The position numbers and the translations under genes are program-made. A stretch of DNA of 33,105 bases, taken from the NCBI GenBank assembly GCA_001464165.1, contig LNEX01000380.1:1-33105 (forward strand), in the 5' to 3' direction. Under the pieces are notes generated by a model, which saw only the letters and a list, made by a program, of their open reading frames with translations, did not search any database and was not told the origin of the DNA. The stretch is from a bacterium Ga0077546 (GTDB lineage: Bacteria > Cyanobacteriota > Vampirovibrionia > Obscuribacterales > Obscuribacteraceae). This document shows, one piece after another, positions 8,861 to 15,499 of this stretch (positions are counted from its first letter, which is position 1; the number at the start of each line of letters is the position of its first letter).

Positions 8861-10162
8861 ATGAATTTCGCCAGATCTCTTGCCATCGGATTACTGGGAT
8901 TGTCAGTCGTCAGTATCGGTTCAATTAGCTTTGCTGAGTCTCTGTCGGCTCAAACCTTACGAGAGCGCCTTCGTGACCGTTTAGATGGAGAGAATCCCAA
9001 TAACTCTCAACCACAATCTTCTGGACAGCAACAGAACAGCAGTCAATCAGCATATGCAGGTCAACAGCAAACTGTGACCCAGGCACAACCTGGCCCCCCG
9101 TCTGCCACTCAGCCTTCCGACGCCTCGCAAGTGTCAGTCGTGACTCTACAGACTCAGCCAGGTCCGGGAGGAACACAAATGGTAGTTACCCCAAAGGGAA
9201 TGGTTGTGCCGTTGCCAGGTCCTGGGGTCAACGCTTCAGTCGTAGCGATTTACATTGGTGCCAATGGTGGATATTGGTACGTTGATAAAAACAATCAACA
9301 GGTAGACCTTACTCCAGCTGTAAGAGCTATGCAGGCCAATGCCTCGATGTCGCAACAAACAACCAATGTTCCCCAGTACGCTCCGCAGCCACAGCAAGTA
9401 ACTAACAACTATAACTCTTCAGGTCAAACGAGCAATGGTACCAGTGCCCTTGGCACCGCTGCTGCAGCAGGTCTTGGTGCCATGGCTGGAACGGCAATGA
9501 CGCAGTCCTACTACAACAATGTTCCCTACGGAACTCCTCTTCACTATGGAGTTGCTGCAGCGCCCTATTACAACCAGGGTGGCAAGCCTATCTATGTGAA
9601 CAACTCCACCAATACAGCCAATTTCGAACAGACCAATGCCTATCATGCCACTGCCGTTCAGCAGCAAGCGAGCTGGTACAACCAACAGCAAGCTGCGCAA
9701 ACCGCTGCAGCAAAAAACTGGCAGCAACAGACAAACAATCCTTTTGTTCGTGCTGACTACCAGAATCAAGCAACTGCCAGCCAGTACAGCGGAGCTCAAG
9801 GTGCAGCGGCTGCTAGTCGCTACAATCAAAACAACTCAAGCCAATACAGCGGTGCTCAAGGCGCAGCGGCTGCTAGCCGCTACAATCAAAACAACTCAAG
9901 CCAGTACAGCGGTGCTCAAGGTGCAGCCGCAGCCGGTCGCTACAATCAAAACAATTCAAGTCAGTACAGCGGTGCGCAAGGCGCAGCGGCTGCTGGTCGT
10001 AACGCACAAGCTAATGAAGGTGGTGCCTCTGGCGCTGCAGGTGGCGGAAGATTCGGTGGTGCCTCTGGCGCTGCCGGCGATGGAAGATTCGGTGGTGCCT
10101 CTGGCGCTGCTGGTGGCGGAAGATTCGGTGGTGCCTCTGGCGGCAGAGGCCGCGGTCGCTAA
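8861..10162 (+). CDS. Exported Gln/Asn/Gly-rich repeat protein
   Basis: The 433-residue protein has a clear signal peptide (residues 1-30, cleavage near SFAES) and an AGGAG ribosome-binding site 8 bases before the ATG. The mature protein is Gln/Asn/Ser-rich, with one more ordered patch (about residues 105-155, including GGYWYVDKNNQQVDLTPA). From about residue 306 it carries nearly four copies of a 20-residue unit (SSQYSGAQGAAAASRYNQNN), then 12-residue units of type GGASGAAGGGRF, ending GGRGRGR. Such composition suits a surface fibre, amyloid-like matrix or adhesive protein, and the Arg-Gly end could bind polyanions. The function is not established. Long open frames in other phases across the repeats are artefacts of low complexity. 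Confidence 0.7.
   Translation: MNFARSLAIGLLGLSVVSIGSISFAESLSAQTLRERLRDRLDGENPNNSQPQSSGQQQNSSQSAYAGQQQTVTQAQPGPPSATQPSDASQVSVVTLQTQPGPGGTQMVVTPKGMVVPLPGPGVNASVVAIYIGANGGYWYVDKNNQQVDLTPAVRAMQANASMSQQTTNVPQYAPQPQQVTNNYNSSGQTSNGTSALGTAAAAGLGAMAGTAMTQSYYNNVPYGTPLHYGVAAAPYYNQGGKPIYVNNSTNTANFEQTNAYHATAVQQQASWYNQQQAAQTAAAKNWQQQTNNPFVRADYQNQATASQYSGAQGAAAASRYNQNNSSQYSGAQGAAAASRYNQNNSSQYSGAQGAAAAGRYNQNNSSQYSGAQGAAAAGRNAQANEGGASGAAGGGRFGGASGAAGDGRFGGASGAAGGGRFGGASGGRGRGR
9778..9999 (+). repeat. 60-bp tandem coding repeat (about 3.7 copies)
   Basis: Four successive copies of a 60-bp unit encoding SSQYSGAQGAAAASRYNQNN. Copies differ mainly at third codon positions and at Ser/Gly before Arg, so they are ageing rather than freshly duplicated. 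Confidence 0.9.
10019..10150 (+). repeat. 36-bp tandem coding repeat (about 3.6 copies)
   Basis: Units begin GGTGGTGCCTCTGGCG and encode GGASGAAGGGRF; they start at 10019, 10055, 10091 and 10127. One copy has GDG in place of GGG. Confidence 0.9.
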
Positions 10163-10311
10163 AGCACCAGCTGTACAGACCTAAATATCCATTCTAGAAG
10201 TGGTAGGAATTTTTACACAACGCACTTTTATAGAGCGCACTACCCCTTATAAGCATTGCTAAGTCAAATTGAGGCCAGCAGCATACTACTATCAAGGTTA
10301 GTAGTAAAGCT

Positions 10312-10361
10312 AAAAAAAGACTATCCAGTAAGCCTAGCAAGCCTTTCGGGCTCACTAGGTT
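10312..10361 (-). terminator. Probable terminator of the subtilase operon
   Basis: On the minus strand a 13-position stem with two mismatches (AACCTAG... / ...CTAGGCT) closes a short GAAA loop at 10331-10361. It is followed about 12 bases later by seven Ts (10312-10318). The T tract is further away than usual, so this is a moderate call. Confidence 0.5.
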
Positions 10362-10399
10362 TACTGGTAGTCAAGTTTACTGGTAGTCAGGTTTACTGG
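10359..10399. repeat. 16-bp tandem repeat
   Basis: GTTTACTGGTAGTCAA is repeated 2.6 times between the convergent repeat protein and subtilase genes. No function is apparent; it looks like a recent slippage product. Confidence 0.8.
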
Positions 10400-10406
10400 C
10401 GACTTT

Positions 10407-11471
10407 CTACTGCGAAAACTGAGCCAGCAACTTCTGCCGAACCTGTGCAATATCCAGGGTCGGGTCTGACTCAAGCATGCTTGCGACAAGGGCCGTCACT
10501 TCCGGAGCACGGAAGCTAATTGGGCCGTTACCAGCGAGCTTGATCTCAGGCTTGCTTACTCCGTTGACGCAGCAAGCCGCAATCACGTGCGGCAGACAAG
10601 CCGGTTCGGACACCAACTCGTCATCCACGTGGCTGTAGAAGCAGGCCTCTTGCGACTGCGAAATGAAAATGTCGAAGCGCGCGGCGGTTAGCTCAGCGAC
10701 AGGAGTGATAGAAAATTCGAAGTTGCCTTCGCCTTCCACCACAAATGTCAACTGCTGACGATCATTCCAAATGTTATTGGGAACGAATCGTCCTTGATGC
10801 TGAGCCACTTCACGGCCATTGACCTTCACCATCAAATGCCAATCGCTGCGCTCCGAATTACCAGGAACGTTACGATCGACCCAGAGGTTATACGTCGAAG
10901 TTCCACGTTGAAAGCCCCGCACAACAGTGTTCGCGCAGGCAGTGAACGAACTGTGAATGGCACGGCCGTCACCAGGACCAGTGGCAGCAACGAGCACATG
11001 ACCGACCTTAGGGGCTCCCACAGCCGAGGCCAGCTTGTAGCTTTCCCAGCCGCTGCCGTCTTGTGCATGAGCAAAGCCACCGAAGGAGAGGTTGGCCACA
11101 CTGGTCAAACCCCTGTTTTCACAGAGTTGCCTGGCCCAGAGATAGCCTTCGACCCAACCGTCAGAAGCAACCTTGCCATCCGCCCAGCGCGTGCGGATAT
11201 GACGACCTCCGTGGTCAAACGCCCGCACGAGAACGAAAGCACAATCGGGATTCACCTCCAGCAGACCGCGAAGAATGATTGTGCCGTGATTGAGCGAATC
11301 GCCGCAAAGATGGTGAAGAACAAACTGAGCCCGGGCGCCTTCAATGAGCGGTGCACCACTGATGGCGATACCGCTGTTCAAGTCGTAGAAGCCGATCAAG
11401 TTCTTCACCTGCGCTACGGCATCTTGAGAGAAACCGCTGTCAACGATGATGACAGCGTTCTTGATGGACAT
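10407..11471 (-). CDS. Leaderless subtilisin-like (S8) serine protease with altered oxyanion motif
   Basis: The 354-residue protein shows the subtilase signature in order: Asp motif IIVDSG (D11), His motif NHGTIILRGLL (H62), the SVANLSFGG strand (around 125-132) and a Ser motif PISFRAPEVTALVASML (S319). All three triad residues are present. The usual oxyanion Asn (AAGN) is replaced by AATGPGDG (162-169), and GTSMAAP has become GPISFRAP. Between about 185 and 270 a beta-rich segment (NLWVDRN, WHLMVKVNGREV, LTFVVEGEGNFEFSITP) is inserted into the fold. There is no signal peptide or propeptide, so it should act in the cytoplasm, unlike most subtilases. The start has a consensus AAGGAGG. It is the last gene of the AAA+ operon, 42 bases after the membrane protein. 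Whether it cuts proteins or only binds them is open. Confidence 0.8.
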   Translation of the reverse strand: MSIKNAVIIVDSGFSQDAVAQVKNLIGFYDLNSGIAISGAPLIEGARAQFVLHHLCGDSLNHGTIILRGLLEVNPDCAFVLVRAFDHGGRHIRTRWADGKVASDGWVEGYLWARQLCENRGLTSVANLSFGGFAHAQDGSGWESYKLASAVGAPKVGHVLVAATGPGDGRAIHSSFTACANTVVRGFQRGTSTYNLWVDRNVPGNSERSDWHLMVKVNGREVAQHQGRFVPNNIWNDRQQLTFVVEGEGNFEFSITPVAELTAARFDIFISQSQEACFYSHVDDELVSEPACLPHVIAACCVNGVSKPEIKLAGNGPISFRAPEVTALVASMLESDPTLDIAQVRQKLLAQFSQ

Positions 11472-11513
11472 ACTTTTCGCCTCCTTGATATTTTAGTTAT
11501 TAGAGAAGCTTGC

Positions 11514-11921
11514 CTACTTTCCCATCCAAACCAGGCCGTCCGGGTGCGAAATCAGCCGGCACGATGGGAAAACGGGCTTGGGATGCTCGCGGCACACCAA
11601 GCGACCACGCAGGCTGGCAATCATGGCCGACGCTTGCTTGGCCAGCTCGACGGTGCGCTTGTAGCGCCCAGCCGAAAGGCTGTTGTTGGCGTCACGGAAC
11701 ATGGCGCAAGCCGCCTCGAAGCGATAGAGTGTTTCGCTGTCGCAGCGCTCGGGTATGTGGTTGAGCTTGTGGAACTCGACGTCGTCGTAGGCGGCGTTCA
11801 TCGCTTCACGCACCAGCGGGGCCATGCGGCTGCGGTACATGGAGACGACGAGAAAGACCACAACACCGACGACCACGATGGTGCAGAGCACCAGAAGAAG
11901 CACAATTCGGATATCGAACAT
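11514..11921 (-). CDS. Small membrane-anchored hypothetical protein
   Basis: The 135-residue protein has an N-terminal membrane anchor (about residues 5-28, LLLVLCTIVVVGVVVFLVV) and then a cytoplasmic-looking helical domain (basic MYRSR follows the anchor, so positive-inside suggests the rest is cytoplasmic). Four Cys are in the soluble part. AAGGAG precedes the ATG at good distance. It is cotranscribed with the subtilase; it could tether the operon's products to the membrane, but that is inference. Not recognised as a family. Confidence 0.65.
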   Translation of the reverse strand: MFDIRIVLLLVLCTIVVVGVVVFLVVSMYRSRMAPLVREAMNAAYDDVEFHKLNHIPERCDSETLYRFEAACAMFRDANNSLSAGRYKRTVELAKQASAMIASLRGRLVCREHPKPVFPSCRLISHPDGLVWMGK

Positions 11922-11971
11922 AAAACTCCTTGGAAGTGATAATTTGAATTTAAAAAGAACGAGAGTAGGAA

Positions 11972-11999
11972 CGAGAACCAGCGCCAGAGCTGGTTCTCG
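11972..11999 (-). other. Perfect 11-bp intercistronic hairpin
   Basis: CGAGAACCAGC / GCTGGTTCTCG around a six-base loop, located 10 bases after the stop of the 233-residue gene. On the minus strand it is followed by a pyrimidine-rich stretch ending in five Ts (positions 11952-11956), so it may be an attenuating terminator or a 3'-end stabiliser inside the operon. Confidence 0.75.
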
Positions 12000-12008
12000 C
12001 TACAAACG

Positions 12009-12710
12009 CTAGTTCCAGGGGTTGATGGTCTGCTTCGTGCGCACGTTGAAAACCATGGCGTCACCGCCCACGGTATCAGCGTAGCCGACCCAGTGTGAAG
12101 CCTCTGCCTTGGCCTCAGCCAAAGTCAGGTATGGTCCAGCCGGAGGCGTCGAGCCATCGCCTTCTTCAAAGCGCAGCTTGCTACCACCAGCACTGTACAT
12201 GACCACGAACTCCCGCGGGTCGTCGCGCTCGTCAATAGCCTTGAAGCTACGGTCGATGGCGAAGTAATGACCACGGAAGGGCCGCAGCTGCTTGCTCACC
12301 ACTTCGTGATGGAGAGCGAGGGCATTGTCGATCAAATCGACGGCACAGAGCACGTTGTTCTCGGCCAGAGCAAATTCGACACCGTAGCCGATCTGCTCGT
12401 AATTGATCTGTTCGACCAAAGCCTTGCGCACAGCGTCGCTCGCAATCAGAAGAGCGCGGGAATTGCTCTGAAGCTCGCCGACAGCAAGCTCAAGGCGCAA
12501 AGCAGCGACTTCGTAAGCGCGTTCACGCTCACGGAAAAGCTCGTCTTCGAGGGTGCGCTTGTAGCCCGTGAGGAGGCGTTCACCGCGGCGGGCCTTGAAA
12601 GCGCCGAGAAAAGCAGCGATGGCGTCGCGGCTGGCGCAGAGAGCCTGAAAGCTCGCGGTCAGATCCGCTAAAAGCGGTTTTTCCTGATAGGGAATGAAAA
12701 GTTCTTGCAT
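12009..12710 (-). CDS. Hypothetical cytoplasmic helical protein in AAA+/subtilase operon
   Basis: Not recognised. The 233-residue protein is helical in its first 140 residues, with charged heptad-like stretches (TLEDELFRERERAYEVAALRLELAVGELQ) that may form a coiled coil. A mixed alpha/beta part follows, including EFVVMYSAGGSKLRFEEG, TLAEAKAEASHWVG and GDAMVFNVRTKQ. No signal peptide or membrane segment. The ATG at 12710 is preceded by AGGA. It lies between an intercistronic hairpin on each side, third from the 3' end of the operon. Its position suggests an accessory or substrate-handling subunit of the AAA+ protein, by context only. Confidence 0.65.
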   Translation of the reverse strand: MQELFIPYQEKPLLADLTASFQALCASRDAIAAFLGAFKARRGERLLTGYKRTLEDELFRERERAYEVAALRLELAVGELQSNSRALLIASDAVRKALVEQINYEQIGYGVEFALAENNVLCAVDLIDNALALHHEVVSKQLRPFRGHYFAIDRSFKAIDERDDPREFVVMYSAGGSKLRFEEGDGSTPPAGPYLTLAEAKAEASHWVGYADTVGGDAMVFNVRTKQTINPWN

Positions 12711-12742
12711 TGTCTTGTTCCTATGGTCCTGGGATAAGTTTT

Positions 12743-12781
12743 GACGTGGGCGCGTGCTCCCAGGAAACGAGCACCGACGTC
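12743..12781 (-). other. Leader hairpin before the 233-residue gene
   Basis: A two-part stem: inner GTGCTC/GAGCAC (12754-12759 with 12769-12774) and outer GACGT/ACGTC (12743-12747 with 12777-12781). It sits about 35 bases upstream of the start of the next gene on the minus strand, so it could affect translation or RNA processing. Confidence 0.5.
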
Positions 12782-12898
12782 AGAATGGAACGCACCGACT
12801 AACACGCAGCAAGGTTGAAGGTCGACAGAGAAATTCCTTTCGAAAAATCTCTGCCAAGCCACCAACCCGCTGCGCGCCATGTGTCGCTGCGCTCCGTT

Positions 12899-12926
12899 AA
12901 TGGTTTAGCTTTGAGGCTTAACCATT
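12899..12926 (-). other. Hairpin overlapping the stop of the 155-residue gene
   Basis: AATGGTT/AACCATT with a partly paired interior; the TTAA stop-codon region lies in the stem. No T tract follows, so it is not a standard terminator. Confidence 0.45.
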
Positions 12927-13385
12927 CGGGTGAGCAGCGTCGTGAGCCGCTTGCATCGTCTCCACCAGGCTCTTCTTCTGAACAGCGGCATGGACGAGAC
13001 GCAGACGCAGGAAGAGCAGACGCTCCTTCTGCGCCGCGAGGACCAGGCCGAAGCCGGCGCCGGTGAGGATCTGGCCAGGTTCGCTGGGAGCCTCAGCCTT
13101 TTTGATGTACTTCATGCCGCCGAAGAGGGTGGTGGCCTTGTCGGGGTCCGGATAGAGCACACCGAGCAGCTCGAGCAGCATGCTGCCCTTTTTCGAGCTG
13201 GCGTCGCCGACGGTCTGGATGGCGTGAACCACTTCGTAGAGGTTGCCCTCGTAGAAGTATTCACTGCCGCGGCCCGGGGGCAGGATGAAGTCATCGACAC
13301 CGCCCGAGAGCAGGCCTTTGCCTTCGATTTCGAGAACGACTTCCGTACGAACGGCAGTCTTGGAATCAGCAGGATTGGTTGACAT
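12918..13385 (-). CDS. Hypothetical cytoplasmic protein in AAA+/subtilase operon
   Basis: Not recognised. The 155-residue protein has beta-like stretches at the N-terminus (TEVVLEIEGKGLL, VDDFILPPGRGSEYFYEG), a central helix with EVVHAIQTVGD, a GMKYIKKAEAP strand and a C-terminal helical part (FGLVLAAQKERLLFLRLRLVHAAVQKK). The ATG at 13385 is preceded by AAGGAGATTTACC, nearly identical to the leader of the AAA+ gene upstream, which suggests duplicated translation signals. It is the second gene of the operon, about 160 bases after the ATPase stop. A plus-strand frame of similar length over the same bases is the complementary shadow. Confidence 0.6.
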   Translation of the reverse strand: MSTNPADSKTAVRTEVVLEIEGKGLLSGGVDDFILPPGRGSEYFYEGNLYEVVHAIQTVGDASSKKGSMLLELLGVLYPDPDKATTLFGGMKYIKKAEAPSEPGQILTGAGFGLVLAAQKERLLFLRLRLVHAAVQKKSLVETMQAAHDAAHPNG

Positions 13386-13434
13386 GGTAAATCTCCTTCG
13401 AAACGTTTGGTTGAGAAAAACTGCACAACGACAA

Positions 13435-13473
13435 GGTGGCGGAAGAGTCTTGTGAGACTGCCTCCGCCACCAG
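13435..13473 (-). other. Long intercistronic hairpin after the AAA+ gene
   Basis: GGTGGCGGA pairs perfectly with TCCGCCACC, and an inner AGTCT/AGACT pair closes a four-base loop; two or three bases bulge between them. It lies 72 bases after the ATPase stop. No T tract follows on the minus strand, so it is more likely a processing or stability element than a full terminator. Confidence 0.7.
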
Positions 13474-13544
13474 GGTTTTGCGCTGACTGACTAACTCACG
13501 AGCTAGCCATTTGACCGACTAGCCTGTTCTGGCTCCATGAGCGC

Positions 13545-15104
13545 TCAGGCCATTTCACCGCCCAAGATGAAGACGCGCAGGTTGGTGAAGCGCGCCTTCA
13601 GGGCCGCCATGCTCTCCACCGTCGAGAGCACCTTGATGGAGCCCACGAACGGTTCGACGGCATTGTTCTGGTACTCCAGCACAACACTGTGGGGCAGCGC
13701 CTTCACGGCAGCGCGAACTGCCGCGTTGGTCGCTTCCAGGCCCTCTTCCGTGCCCACCACCACAACCTTGAAGGGCTGCAGCAGAGCAGGCTTGGTCGAA
13801 GCATCCGTCTCAGCCTTGGCAGCAGCGGCACCATCCTTGGCACCGTCTTCCGCCGCACCCTTGACACCGTCCTTGGCAGCAGCAACAGCTTTCGCCGCCG
13901 CTTCGCCAATCAGAGTGACGGCGTCCTTCTTGCCCGGCAGCGGAGCTTCGGCGATGATCTTCTCCATCTCGTCCATCGACAGCAGCAGCAGCGGCTTGAC
14001 CTCGACATCAAAGGCGAGAGCATCCTCACCGTCGATGTGCGTGATATGCACCACGTCGCCGCTGACCAGCGAGCCCAGGATCAGCATGTTGTCGAGCTCG
14101 TCGATGATGAACTTCTCCACACCACCGTTGAGCTTCGGCACCGAGCCCGTCACCGACAGCAGCCACTTGCGCGCCGCCACGTCGACATCGACCTTGATGT
14201 TGGCCGTCTTCTCGGTGATCTGCACCAGTTCACGCACCTTCAGGTCGCAGATCGCGGAGATCTGCTCATCGGAGAGCCGATGGAAGATGCAGATCTCGCC
14301 GTTCTCTTCCACACGCGCACGGAATTCCGGCGGGCAGAAGTTGCGCAGATGGTCGTTGATGATGGCGTCGGCGTCAGCCTCGGTCACCACGGTGTCCTTC
14401 TTGACGAAGCCGATGGTCTTCTTGTTCTCCGCCTCTTCCACGGCCGCCGAACCGATGTTGGCCGTGAGGATGAAGATGCACTGGCTGAAATCGACGATCT
14501 CGCCATTGCCCAGGGTGTAGTTGCCGTTGCGGAAGATGCTCAGCAGAATCTCGTTGAACTCGCCGCAAGCCTTCTCCCACTCGTCGATCAGAACAACAGT
14601 CACCGGAGCCTTCGAGCCGAGGCGGCTGCGGGTCAGGTTGTGCTGGCTGAACTGCGCGTAAGAGTCGATCTGGTCGGGCAGCGGCGCGACGTAGTCCTTC
14701 TCCTGACGGTTGGTGTAACCGACGAGGTTGGGGCTGGCGCCGGTGAGCTTGCTGAGGTTGTGCTTCTCCTTGTACTCGCTGCCGTCGATCTTGAGCACCG
14801 CCTTGCGATCGCCGTGGAAGTATTCACCGATGCGGAACGCCATCTCCGACTTGCCGGAAGTGGTGGGGCCGGGAGCAACGATGACATAGTAGGGCTTGTT
14901 GCCGACGCGCAGCTTGGACAGGGTGCGGCGGAAGGCACGGCGAGCGGCCTGACGACCGTTCTCCTGACCCATGATGGTGGAGTCGATGAAGCTGCCGAAG
15001 CGGAGTTCGGAGCCGTTGACGGCCTTGGTATCCAGCCTGCGAGTGGCGACGGTTGCGGCCGTGGCAGTGGTGGAAGCGCCTGAAGTGTTTACGGAAGTGT
15101 TCAT
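13545..15104 (-). CDS. Stand-alone Clp-type (ClpA/ClpC D2-like) AAA+ ATPase
   Basis: The 519-residue cytoplasmic protein resembles the second ATPase module of ClpA/B/C, without Clp N-domain or D1. Seen: Walker A GPTTSGKS (79-86), pore-region segment EYKEKHNLSKLTGASPNLVGY (110-130), Walker B VVLIDEWEKA (170-179), sensor 1 TANIGS (214-219), arginine-finger segment PPEFRARVEE (258-267) and a sensor-2-like helix GVEKFIIDELDNM (328-340). An IGF tripeptide (231-233) sits where ClpA has its ClpP-docking IGL. Residues 400-440 are an Ala/Lys/Asp linker, then a small alpha/beta domain (444-519). The start at 15104, not the longer open frame, is chosen for its CAGGAG and the poor composition upstream. 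It is first in an operon ending in a subtilase, which suggests an unfoldase feeding a protease. Confidence 0.85.
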   Translation of the reverse strand: MNTSVNTSGASTTATAATVATRRLDTKAVNGSELRFGSFIDSTIMGQENGRQAARRAFRRTLSKLRVGNKPYYVIVAPGPTTSGKSEMAFRIGEYFHGDRKAVLKIDGSEYKEKHNLSKLTGASPNLVGYTNRQEKDYVAPLPDQIDSYAQFSQHNLTRSRLGSKAPVTVVLIDEWEKACGEFNEILLSIFRNGNYTLGNGEIVDFSQCIFILTANIGSAAVEEAENKKTIGFVKKDTVVTEADADAIINDHLRNFCPPEFRARVEENGEICIFHRLSDEQISAICDLKVRELVQITEKTANIKVDVDVAARKWLLSVTGSVPKLNGGVEKFIIDELDNMLILGSLVSGDVVHITHIDGEDALAFDVEVKPLLLLSMDEMEKIIAEAPLPGKKDAVTLIGEAAAKAVAAAKDGVKGAAEDGAKDGAAAAKAETDASTKPALLQPFKVVVVGTEEGLEATNAAVRAAVKALPHSVVLEYQNNAVEPFVGSIKVLSTVESMAALKARFTNLRVFILGGEMA

Positions 15105-15499
15105 GGTAAATCTCCTGACCTTTGTGACTCTTACGAGTCGGTTTAAGTGATTAGAAACGTGACAAGAACACCGCGACACCCTCAGTAGCAAACCCACAGA
15201 ACCGCCTAACGCTGACAAAGACCCCAAGCTTCAACCCAACAGACTGCAACGCAGAATGAAGGAGCAAAAGCTAAGCTAACGGGGGTTTAGGGCAGGGCTA
15301 AATAGTTATGTGGTTTTTGTTTCCTGAGAGAATGAAAGTGGTGATCTTAATAAGCACCCTATCTAGAAACACAGTCAGGACAAAGACTACAAAGATCATT
15401 ACGGAAACATTGCGAGAGAGTGCATTGGGGTTTCCCCCATGACTCAGGCAGACGCGAATTGACGAAGCTAGCGAACTGTCTAATCTTTCTCTATTTCTT
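15105..15499 (-). other. Leader and promoter region of the AAA+ operon
   Basis: About 395 bases between the DUF1444-like gene stop and the AAA+ start, both on the minus strand. A small perfect hairpin GACTC/GAGTC (15126-15139) lies just upstream of the AAA+ ribosome-binding site. The composition and G/C-rich codon style change here, so an operon promoter is expected, but I could not identify a clear -35/-10 pair. No gene is seen. Confidence 0.4.

Noticed and set aside
9778..9999. Regular 60-bp repeats considered as a CRISPR array
   Set aside because: Repeat units abut without unique spacers and encode an in-frame peptide repeat.
9636..10184. A 182-codon plus-strand frame within the repeat protein
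   Set aside because: It is an alternative phase through the tandem repeats and lacks a start signal.
10794..11939. A 381-codon plus-strand open frame opposite the subtilase and membrane-protein genes
   Set aside because: It spans two well-supported minus-strand genes with ribosome-binding sites and has no recognisable domain.
13537..15083. Two long plus-strand open frames (327 and 464 codons) opposite the AAA+ gene
   Set aside because: They mirror the G/C-rich third positions of the ATPase and have repetitive Ser/Thr/Ala or Arg/His/Leu/Asp composition with no motifs.
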